NCBI GenBank assembly: GCA_028564705.1
Contig: JAPXFQ010001532.1
Location: 496,001 to 560,000 of the forward strand
DNA length: 64,000 nt
Reading direction: 5' to 3'
DNA from: Apricaphanius iberus
Taxonomy: Eukaryota > Chordata > Actinopteri > Cyprinodontiformes > Aphaniidae
Shown: positions 9,533-18,900 of the stretch, in pieces
How the letters are laid out: each line of letters starts with the position of its first letter
Numbering within the stretch: position 1 is the stretch's first letter
Position numbers and translations under genes: made by a program
The notes under the pieces: generated by a model
Databases searched by the model: none
What the model was told of the DNA's origin: nothing
Seen by the model: the letters and a program-made list of their open reading frames with translations, nothing else

Positions 9533-9949
9533 CGTGAAAAGTTTGGAGTTTGTTTGAATGAGTGGACAGGTGTCTTTTATACAGGTAACAAGTTCAAACA
9601 GGTATATTTAATACAGGTAATGAGTGAAGAACAGGAGGGCTTATTAAAAAAGAACTAACAGGTCTGTGGGAGCCTAAATTCTTACTGGTTGATAGGCCAT
9701 CAAATACTTATGTCATGCGATAAAAAGGAAATTAATTATTTAAAAATCATCCACTGTGATTTTCAGCATTTTTGTTTTAGATTCTGTCCCTCACAGTTGA
9801 AGAGAACCTTTGATATAAATTACAGAGCTCTACATGCTTCGTGAGTGGGAAAACTGATAAAATCAGCAGTGTATCAAATACTTGTTCTCCCCACTGTATA
9901 TAAATATATATCCAAGTTCTTATGTGGAGGTCTGATGGAGTTTAATCTT

Positions 9950-11905
9950 AAGGGGTTTTTACAGGCTTTTAATCCAACCAATTCCAATTTACACTAACCA
10001 GTTACTTCAATGATGTCGTAGCCGTCCACCATTACAGTTGTAGTCTGAGCAGGACTGAAAGGGAACCTGTGGAGGCTGAACTTAGTCCACTTGGTCATTT
10101 TTTTGTGCAATTTGGAAACGTGACCCAGGCTGATGTCTGCAGTAGGCCTAGTTCTGTCTAACCAACCATCATAGAGCAGAGTGAAAGTCCTGCTCAGACT
10201 ACAGCTGGGACGGTGTTATGGGAAAGTTATATAAAGAATGATCTGTTCTGAGTATTCTTACATACTGAGAGAACTGTGTGCTATTTATTTATGATATAGT
10301 GATAGTCTGATTATATGACGCTGTATAATATTAGGTTAGAACTGAATGAACTGATATTAGGATTCCTACATCCTGTATTGCCATGGAAATGACCCCCGGA
10401 GCACTGAACATCCTGACGTGTCCTAAGATTGGGCCTGTCCTATCAGAAGAAGACGCCTGGGAGTCTGCGGTAGTCAGTGAGAAGAAATGTTTACTGATAT
10501 GGTGTAGATAATAGCAAGGTTGTCTGAATCTATACAGTGATCAGTTAGTTGGTAGGGGTGTGAGGAAAAATCGATTCACGTCAGCTAGCTGCTAGCGCTA
10601 GCTAGCTGTACCCGATAGGCTAAGCTTCAGCATGAAAGACAAAAGAGAAATCCAGCCCGCCCCGTCTTTGCTGAAGGTAAATGTTTGGGCCGTCTAAAAG
10701 GTCTTCTCCGTACTAATGACACCCTTGGCTAAAGTTTTTTTTTTATATAAATCTGCATGTAGCCTATATAAGAGCGATCGTTCTTTATAAGCTACACATA
10801 AACATCCAGCAGTGCTGAGCACCTGTGGCGCTTTCAAGGAAGTCCGAAATCTATGCTGAGTTCAATAATGTTAGGACTTTTAAAATTTCTAACAAAAACA
10901 ATGACAATAATAACATAAGCCATACATTTCTGTTTATTGACAGTTGATAAGCAACATTTGGTGCATACTAAATATTTTCAATGTATTTTCTACTACGTAC
11001 CAAAGAACAAAATAAATACATATTATTTTTTTTCTTCTTAAAATATATCAGCATTTTTTTTTTAAGACTAGAAATTTTGTTTAAAAGGTCTTGGATGTCC
11101 AGTTTCAATTTTATGCCTTGTTACTTTTGAACCAGTTCCCTTCCCTCAACATTGATTGTAAAATCCATTTTGTGTTGATGCCCTATTACATTCATGGCTC
11201 ACTTCATCACAGACACTTGGCAGATCAAGTTGTGTGTATTACAAACACAAATGATGAATGAAAGAGTATTTATTTAAAAAAAAAATGGATATGAATCAAG
11301 AATCGTTTCTGAATCGAGAATCGTTTCTGATTCGAATCGTCACCCCAAGAATCGGAATTGAATTGAATCGTGAGATGTTGTAAGATTCCCATCCGTAATA
11401 GTTGTTGGAAGGCAGGATTCAGCTGTTGCAAATACTCTATAATACTGTTCCTCCTTGCTTGATCAAACAAGTCCATTAAATAACCTCCATATAATGAAGA
11501 AATCTCACTCATCATTTTTATTTAATAATGTCTTTCCGATGACAACGTCACTGAAATCATGCAATAGTGTAGTTGGATATAAAGGCTGTAAAACAAACAT
11601 TTCAGACAACAAAGCACCTCTGAGGTGCTCTGAACTCACAGGGGAATAGTGCTAGTGATTCATGAGAAAACACTGGTGAAATGAAGGAGTTTTGTGGTGA
11701 TATTACCTTATTTCAAAGCTGTATGTTGCTTGCGCCAACAACTCCTATTATATGGATATACTCCGTATACTTGGGAATGGATCTAAACTTCTCCTGAAGG
11801 ACTTCAAGTGACTCCAAACTTGTCTGGGTGAGTAAATTAATGTAATGGAAGTTGAAAATAAGGTCCAGGTTGCAAAAAACGGTACTCCCCTTGAAAGCAG
11901 TGCTG
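9950..11905 (+). mobile_element. Diverged, interrupted copy of the TTAA foldback family
   Basis: Two blocks match the foldback element at 45621-46432. Block 9950-10215 matches its inner arm (acaggcttttaatcc) and its unique core in reverse orientation (gtagtctgagcaggact, cttggtcattttttt, caatttggaaac). Block 11560-11905 matches its right arm (tattatatggatatac, aacttctcctgaaggac, aaaataaggtccaggttgca) up to tactcccctt. The material between 10216 and 11560 is unrelated, partly a later insertion. The left outer arm is missing and the right TTAA reads TTGA. Confidence 0.6.
10555..11396. repeat. AATCG-rich repeat remnant
   Basis: The left end (taggggtgtgaggaaaaatc) and the right end with repeated gaatcg/aatcg text around 11290-11370 resemble the ends of a fish hAT-type element. 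No transposase and no clean inverted repeats are visible, so the class is a guess. A block of ctagctagc words lies at 10580-10610. Confidence 0.35.
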
Positions 11906-12779
11906 GAAAATAATGGAGGTCACCCAAAATATTAACCCTTTGGGCACAACTTGGACATTTTCACTTAGGGGTGTACTCCCTTTTGTTGCCAGTAGTTTAG
12001 ACATTAATAGATTTGTGTTGAATTATTTTTAATAGAACAGCAAATATACAAACTTTAATGGGTTTACTACTGTATGTGTAAGTATTTTGTTGAAGGCAGT
12101 ACTGCTGCTAGTTTATTGGGAATATAGTGGTTAGGGCTGTTGTTCACTGAGCAGAAAGCCACAAAACAACAGCGCCACATGTGTGATAAATGTGTCTGCT
12201 CTAACGTAACACATCTGGCGGCAGCTGTCAGAGGTTACGGCTGTAAAACAACATTTCCCATGAGCCTTTTAGTCGCTGACTTCATACAACAGGAAGTAAA
12301 CACTGACGAAGATGTTATCAAGCGGCTCCCCAGTGCCATGACAGATCGAACAGGTCTCAAACCTTTTCTGCTCTTATTTAACCGGTGCTGTGTAGCTGCT
12401 GACGGTGGCTCCTTCCTGCTAAACCTTTAGCATTAAGCTGTTCTCCTGCTTCAGGAATCAGGATCGCTTTGATTAAACATCCCAGATGTCATGTCGCTGT
12501 TTCACCCTGCTCATTTCTGTCTCACTGATGTTCTCTGCTGGCTCATTGAGTTCTCTGGTGTTTGTATGAAAGTTAGCAAGCCGCTGAATTAATAATAAAA
12601 CCATCAGTCCAAGCCCAGTAAAGACAAGCGAGTTTACATGTGAGTAGAGACCGTCCCTGCATCCGAAACCACTGAATGTTAGCCATCTAACTCTAGCTAC
12701 TAATCCTTAACCTTTCATGGGGTCAACAGTGAGAACACTATAGGCTAGTAGTCTAGGGAGCCGTAACCCTAACCCTTAC
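11906..12779. other. Intergenic stretch with promoter-like motifs
   Basis: No coding frame of known family. At 12248-12267 the text aacaacatttcccatgagcc is one base from the ACTACATTTCCCA motif of housekeeping promoters (ZNF143/M4-like), and an ETS-like acaggaagt follows near 12288. At 12765-12785 there are three imperfect CCCTAA-like units, too few to call a telomeric relic. Confidence 0.3.
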
Positions 12780-13079
12780 CCTAATATAAATATATTAAAG
12801 GATGCATTAAAGTTATGTAACAACAAAAAAGCCCAGCAATTGTTTATGTATTTAGATAATATTTAAAAGTACTTCTGTCCCATACAAAAAAACAAACTAA
12901 AAGGTATATTATACTTAATTCTCCCCTTTATTATACTTTTTTTTTATTTTTTTATTTTCTGTTCTAACCTTTGTGCTCAGATTCTATAATGTTTCTACTG
13001 TATTATTGTACTATTTTTGCCTTGTAAAACTGTAAATATAAATAAAGTTCATTAAAAAAAAAAAAAAAAAAAAAAAAAA
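12780..13079 (+). repeat. Retroposed 3' end with poly(A) tract
   Basis: An AT-rich 3'-UTR-like sequence ends with AATAAA at 13041-13046 and, eight bases later, a pure 26-base A run (13054-13079). This is what the 3' end of a reverse-transcribed, integrated polyadenylated RNA looks like. No open frame of known family lies upstream, so the source (LINE or cellular mRNA) is unknown. Confidence 0.5.
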
Positions 13080-13175
13080 TTGTGCCCATTTTATACAGTC
13101 GCCTTTCTACCCCACGTCATTACGCGACGTAAACGCACATGAATGACGCATATCAAAATAAAATAAACCTCTATG

Positions 13176-13198
13176 TTTATATATATATATATATATAT
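13176..13198. repeat. (TA)n microsatellite
   Basis: Ten or more uninterrupted TA units. Confidence 0.9.
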
Positions 13199-13374
13199 GG
13201 GCCAGGCGACTTGTATTGATGGCGTCTTGTGGCGCAAGGGATTGTGGGATGGCACATAGCTCCTAATTGCCAGTTAGTCAGCATCAGAGGTCCCTATGCT
13301 AAAGTAGCTATGATAGTTAGCATACAGGCACCTTTCCCTAACTCCTTCCTAACTGGAAGCCCAATTCGGATGCA

Positions 13375-13420
13375 TCTTGTCATGGCGGACGCTGACGCAC
13401 ATCCGGTTTGGCGTAAGATC
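13375..13420 (+). promoter_or_regulatory. Candidate snx19 promoter (YY1 and ETS motifs)
   Basis: CATGGCGGAC at 13381-13390 fits the YY1 promoter motif and acatccggttt at 13399-13409 fits an ETS site. A donor-like GC|GTAAGA follows at 13412. No TATA box is present. This is the only cluster of this kind close upstream of the snx19 start exon, which has a good acceptor (TTCTTCTTGTAG at 15735) implying an upstream non-coding exon. The link to snx19 is inferred. Confidence 0.35.
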
Positions 13421-13479
13421 TCTTACCAATTTAGTGGTTTCGGATGCTGCCCGTGTCCTGACATGAAGCTAGGCTAAAG

Positions 13480-14029
13480 TTAGCATCGGCTTCACACTTT
13501 CCTATTAGGTTCTGGAAGGTATTTCACTTCTTTGACTTCATTCTTTCCACGTTTACTCGTTTGATGGAGTAAAGATTTTATCTGCATGAAGCTGCTCCCA
13601 GCTCCTCCTCTGTCCCTGTAACCAACTCAGCATAGCAGTGAGCCCAAACAGAGACTGGGTCAGGATGCTTCTCACAACTAAACGTTTCTCTCCCACTTTC
13701 CACCCTGGACAAATGAACTACTAACACCTTAGAGACATTTAAAGGGAGTACTGATCGGACAAACTAACTTTGCACCACTCTCCTACTGTTTATCTTTCTG
13801 CTGATATCAGTGAATTTCCTGATGTGTTTTCTTGGATGATGCTTTTCTGCCCTTCCTAACCCAGGAGCATTGTGCCAAAGCTAATCTTTAGCAAATGATT
13901 CTTTATCCAAAACTCTTCTGTGAGGCCATTTTGTTGTTCAGTTGGTAACTCAAGAAGACCATGGCTTCATTTGAAATAATACCTCAGTTACTCACTATAT
14001 CAAATTTCAAAATAGAAAAACAAAAGCAT
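13480..14029. other. Non-coding stretch, possible snx19 first intron
   Basis: No recognisable genes or repeat ends. Confidence 0.3.
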
Positions 14030-14640
14030 CACAACAAAGATTTTCCATGATGATATGATTCTTCTTTGCTGCTGTTCAGGACATTATCTGCATATTTGTT
14101 GTAATTCAGTGATATTGCAGGGATTTTATGACATTTTCGTTGTTTAAGATCAGTCATTCATTTCCATCAGACTTCAGTTCAGACTTTAAAAAGGTCACAT
14201 TTGTTTGCGGCTTTTGAGGCATTTAGAGGTGGACTGCTGCTGTTCTTTGGATGATTGTCCTGCATAAGCCAAGTGTGCTCGTGCATGCATGAAGCGATGT
14301 CTGTGAACTCACTATCAGGATTGTCTTGTACCATGGAACAGAATTAGCCACGTTTTCCAGGTTTTGAATATGCAAAGTAGGCCCAAATCATTACACTATC
14401 ACCACCATGTTTGATTATTGATATGAATCTTATTTCTTTATTCTTGAATCATGAGCATGGAGCATTTTTCCTGAATCAAGCGAGGCCTGCAGGGTCTTAG
14501 ATGCTGTTCTGGGTTCTGCTGCTGCCGATGCAGTCATGGTGGGCCTGCCGCTCCTGGGAACGTTCATTACCGTTCCATGTGTTTACTCTTTGGGGATAAA
14601 AGTGTCCCCAGGCCTGATGGAATGCTCTGTGTCCTTTTGC
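14030..14640 (-). mobile_element. Decayed Tc1/mariner-like fragment
   Basis: The reverse complement of the text near 14385-14415 encodes IKHGGDSVMIWAYF, the conserved Tc1 transposase motif. The surrounding text (catcaccaccatgtttgat and similar on the plus strand) is typical of antisense Tc1 coding DNA. Stops and frameshifts are everywhere and no termini are visible. Confidence 0.5.
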
Positions 14641-15039
14641 AGGCTAATGCATGTCAGTGACTTTGTATTTCCATTTTTTGTTGAGTTTCTTTAGGTTTGG
14701 GCCTGACTCCTACCCTTTAATAGATAAAACCATAACTTTTGTATTTACACATGTTAAAGCGTGTCTGATGTTAAAATTGGTTCGATTAGCTGTTAATTTA
14801 GCAATAAAAAGAAAAACGGAAGAAAATTATAAGGCAGCAACTACCTTTTTACTGCACTGTATAGTGGAGATTTCAGATGAAGTTGTGAAGCTGAGGAACT
14901 ATTTGCAGTTATCTAAAATAGCCAGCTGCAGTGGTGCTGGTAGTGGTTGTTCATCCTGTAGTGGTGGACCCAGGGACCTGGCCACCATCACCTTATGCAT
15001 GGATGAGTGACTGACTGTAGTGCAACGAGTTTTGGAGTC

Positions 15040-15475
15040 CCTGGGCTTGATTATAGAGTCCCCTGCTGGATGGGGAGTGTTGGTCCAGATGATGCTCAAA
15101 GTCACAGAGCATCCTCCATTCTGTCTCTTTTCTGTCTTCTCAGACTCCAGATGGTTGTGGCAGAGTTCCACTTGTACTGAGGCAGGTTCTGGTTCTGCCA
15201 GAGGTTTCTTCCTGTTAAAGGGTAGTCTTTCCTCTCCACTGTCGCTACATGCTTGCTCAGTATGAGGGATTGCTGAGGAATTGCTGTGGTTGGAGTCTGC
15301 ATGATCCGGCAACAACCTCACGTTGATGACTCAGCACAATCTGCTGGGATTCCTTACATAGAAAACTTTTAACTGATTGGAATGTTTGTATAATTATAAT
15401 GAAATGACTTTTTTTGTAATTTGCCTTGATGACATTTGTTGTGAATTGGCACTATATAAATAAGTGTGAATTGAA
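15040..15475 (+). repeat. SINE-like dispersed repeat, copy 1
   Basis: The text agaggtttcttcctgttaaa, cctctccactgtcgctacat and gcttgctcagtatgagggat, with a tail of actatataaataagtg and gaattgaattg, recurs in reverse orientation at 53395-53740 and 63237-63720. Shared blocks also include aatctgctgggattccttac and the ctgctggatggggagtgttg block. The ATAAATA...GAATTG tail is typical of retroposed fish repeats. No coding capacity. The exact class is unknown to me. Confidence 0.65.
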
Positions 15476-15784
15476 TTGATATATTGGATTGCTATACAAA
15501 TGTGAGCTATTTACCATTTACCTTGATGATAATCTAACACCATATGAACCGTCAGCACACCCCAAAAAACTGGAGCAACAAAGTAGATGAAACCTACATT
15601 TGTATATCAAGCCAATGCTGTCATCGGGTTTCCCTCTTTAGCCTTATCCCTCCCCATACAGAAACAGCCACACCAAAGAGTGATGCCTCTGTGTCTGTCA
15701 GGAGGGTCACTGGATCTCTAACCTTCTTCTTGTAGGTGTGCCGTTTCTGTTTCCCTGCTGCTCTCTGTGAGGGGGCCCAGGACC

Positions 15785-15988
15785 ATGGCTGAGGTGATGG
15801 GACAGAGGAGCCTCGTGGGCTTTGGGGTGGTGTTGGCTTGGCTCGTGCTCTTCCACCTGCTGGTCAACATTTGGCTCCTGTGTGTGTTCACCAGCCTGCT
15901 GCTGGTGCTCGGAGGCTGGTTCGGCTCACAGGCCATCTTGGAGTCCAACAGCGTGGTTCACCTGGAGAGGTTCATCAACCTGGAACAG
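15785..15988 (+). CDS. snx19: snx19 coding exon 1
   Basis: 68 codons, phase 0 donor CAG|GTACGT. It starts MAEVMGQRSLVGFG and holds two hydrophobic stretches (VVLAWLVLFHLLVNIWLL and CVFTSLLLVLGGW), then HLERFINLEQ, all matching SNX19. An acceptor at 15735 implies a separate 5' UTR exon. Confidence 0.9.
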
Positions 15989-18900
15989 GTACGTGCATCG
16001 CTAAATGTGTTCACTTCTCAATAAAAGTGTGTCATTTTATGTTTGTCTAAATAATTAACAGTACATTCTGAGGAAAGCAACCTTTAGTTGCATTAGAGCC
16101 CTGCAAAGTAGTTAGACCTCTGGAACTTTTTCACAGTTTGTTACGGCACACCCACAGAATTGAATTAGTTTTCCTGGGATTTTATATGACAGGTGATTCT
16201 TTTGAAGTGGACGAAAAAATGCAAAAAAAAGCCCTGTTTAGGGGCCAAAAAAATCTAAAAACAAGCATGTATCTGTTTTCAACCTTCTTTCCTTTAGCTT
16301 TAAAAAAATCCAGCACTTCCAACTGACTTTGGTAGCCACCTATTTAGTAAATAAATAGTCCATCTCTCTATAATTAAATCCCAATATAAATCTAGCTGAG
16401 GTGAGAATTCCTCAGGGGTTTTGTAGAAGAATAATGGTGAACAAACAGGCCAGGCATTAAAGGTCAACGTTTAGAGCAGAGTTGTGTTATAAAACAGTAT
16501 CTCAAGGTTTGAACATCTTATAAAGTGCTGCTCAACCCATCATCTGACAGTGGAAACTAGGGTTGTCACGGTGTGAAAACGTAACTTCATGTTTATTATG
16601 ACCAAAATTATCACCGTTTTTGGTATTATCGCTTTATTTAAAAAAAAATAGGGTGTTGAATATGTTTAGAAAACATTGATAGTCCGACACAAACTGAAAT
16701 AGCTTTGAAAAAGTGTAACAGCCTTTATTTAAAATAATACAGATAAAGCCTTATCAACATCATAATAAAGGAACAAGGTTTGAGCTTGCAAATTATTATC
16801 ATTATTGTGCTGTTCATATCAATATCCTTACGAGTTTGCCGATACCTTTTTTGTAGCTAAATCAAAAGAAAACGATTGGTTAGGAAGTCATAATCTTACA
16901 GGGCATATTATAAGAAGTTCAAGGTATATTTGCCATTTATTCCAGTATTTCATAATAACAATGTGTTGCTGATAATTTCGAGGGTATTATATGTACTAAT
17001 TATAGCGCCAGAAACGTGTTATAATATTTTCGGACAACTAAATAAACCCTATATATCAGGAAAATATTTGTCCTCAGTTTGTGTCCTTCTGGTGAGTTTA
17101 GATGATTTGGGAAAAAAAAGTCTGTCAGTAATCCTTGTTAACTTCATAATAATGAAGTGAGATTCAATCTGTTGCCTTGGTGACCAACTCTTATGTAGAG
17201 TTGTGGTAGATGGTCACGCAGATGTGTGATGAGGTTTGCAGTGTTGCTCCCTTTTGCAGACACTTTTTTTCCTGCATGTATCCTGTTTTCTGCAAACAGG
17301 ACATCTGTCTTCTATCAACTGTCCCTCTGTATTCTTCAAATACCCAAAATATGTCCACACTTCCGACTTTGTCTCCGTTGGGGGCTGATGTATCTCCTGA
17401 GTGCTGTGGTCTCCTCCTTCTGCCATCATTTCAGCATAGAAAAAGTTATTTACTGTTAGTTTATTTAAGTTAGTTTATTGTCTCAGTCAAAATCCAGGGC
17501 TAAATCCAAGTAGAAGACTGGACTGGAACTAATCCGACTGACCTCCAGATGTAGTCCAGATATACTCCACAATACTTGGATCTGTGAACGCAGCTAACTG
17601 TGCTTTTTTAAAGTATCCATTCAGGAGAATTGTGAACAAATACAGGCCACACTTTTCAGATTGTTATTTGTGGCAAGGTTTTGTAAATCATGCATCATTC
17701 TTCCTTCATTTCACAATTACACACTACGTTTTGTTGTTCTATCCCATCATTTCCTCCCTAAAATACATTGAAGCGTTTAAAGTGATCGTTTAAACGTTCA
17801 GATGGTACGACTCATCTGTCTCTAATTTGTTCTCTTTCCAGGTTCCGTCGTCTGCAGAGGATGAAGAAGATTTGGATCAGGAGATCCATAACACAGTTCG
17901 AAAAATAATTCGAGACTTTGTCACTTCGTGGTACTCCACTGTGTCCACAGAGAGCGGCTTTGAAATGGAAGTTCAGGAAGCCATGATCTCTATGGCCAAG
18001 GAGCTGAAACGGCGCTCCCGACATGTTGACAGGAAGGTAAAAGCTTTAACATTAGGCTATTGGAAACCATACTCTGCCATTAGTAGGAAGAGTAATTGTT
18101 GTATTCTGTCAGGAGCTGACGCAGAGGGTCCTGAACCTGGTGGGCGGCCACCTGCAGGATTACCTCAGAGCCAAAGAGCTGCTGAAAGAACAACGGAGCC
18201 GTGAGAGCGAGCAGTTGTGGAAAGCGTATTCGTCCATCGTCACACCTCATGTCGCCATGAGCCACGATGCAGCAGAGGTTAACTATGTTCGAGCCGTTGT
18301 GGATCTCCTGCTGCATGTTTTGGTGCCGTCGCCTCATTTGGAAACCAACACGGGACGGCTCGTCGTCAGAGAGCTCATCACCTGTAACGTCTTTCTCCCA
18401 CTAGTTGGTAAACTGTCGGACCCTGACTGGTTAAACCTGCTCATCATAGAAATCCTTGGTAAGTCCAGCACGCCGCTGGAGATGGTAGCACCAGAAGCAG
18501 AGATGTACAGATCGCCGGTAGCTGCTGCTGAATCAGAGAAGGCTCCGTCTCAGCAGCCTGCACGCGTATCCGAGGCAAACAGTGAGCTACCCCCACAGCG
18601 AGCAGAGACTGAGCTGACTGATCACACAGACGCTGCTGTGCCTGAGCATGATGCCTGTGATGGGACTGACTCAGAGGAGGGGAAGGTTCCCCACACATTT
18701 CCTGAAGAAGATGAAGCTGCTCAACCCTTTTTGAGATGTTACATGAGAGGAAGGAAATCTAACCCATTTTACCAAGAAACTGACTCTGACCCGGATTCTC
18801 CTTTGGCAGATTATAAACCCAGCTCCACCGATTCCTTACTCTTGATTGGTCAAGATGATAGTCTGTATGACAGGCCCAGAGATTATGTCACAGCTGCTGA

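Larger units (their letters stand above)
6890..9896 (-). mobile_element. Tc1-like transposon (CAGTGGGGAGAACAAG family)
   Basis: The element begins cagtggggagaacaagtatt at 6890 and ends with its inverted complement, aatacttgttctccccactg, at 9896. Both ends are flanked by the TA target duplication (6888-6889 and 9897-9898). These ends belong to a widespread fish Tc1-like family. The 3-kb length, against about 1.5 kb for the family, is explained by a second element inserted at 7132-8584. The transposase on the minus strand is broken. Confidence 0.9.

Noticed and set aside
12765..12785. Interstitial telomere repeat
   Set aside because: Only about three imperfect CCCTAA units.
14651..15010. 119-codon plus-strand frame before the SINE-like repeat
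   Set aside because: No family resemblance, next to decayed repeats, no splice support.
14899..15321. 140-codon minus-strand frame
   Set aside because: It is antisense of the SINE-like repeat; similar frames occur at the other copies.
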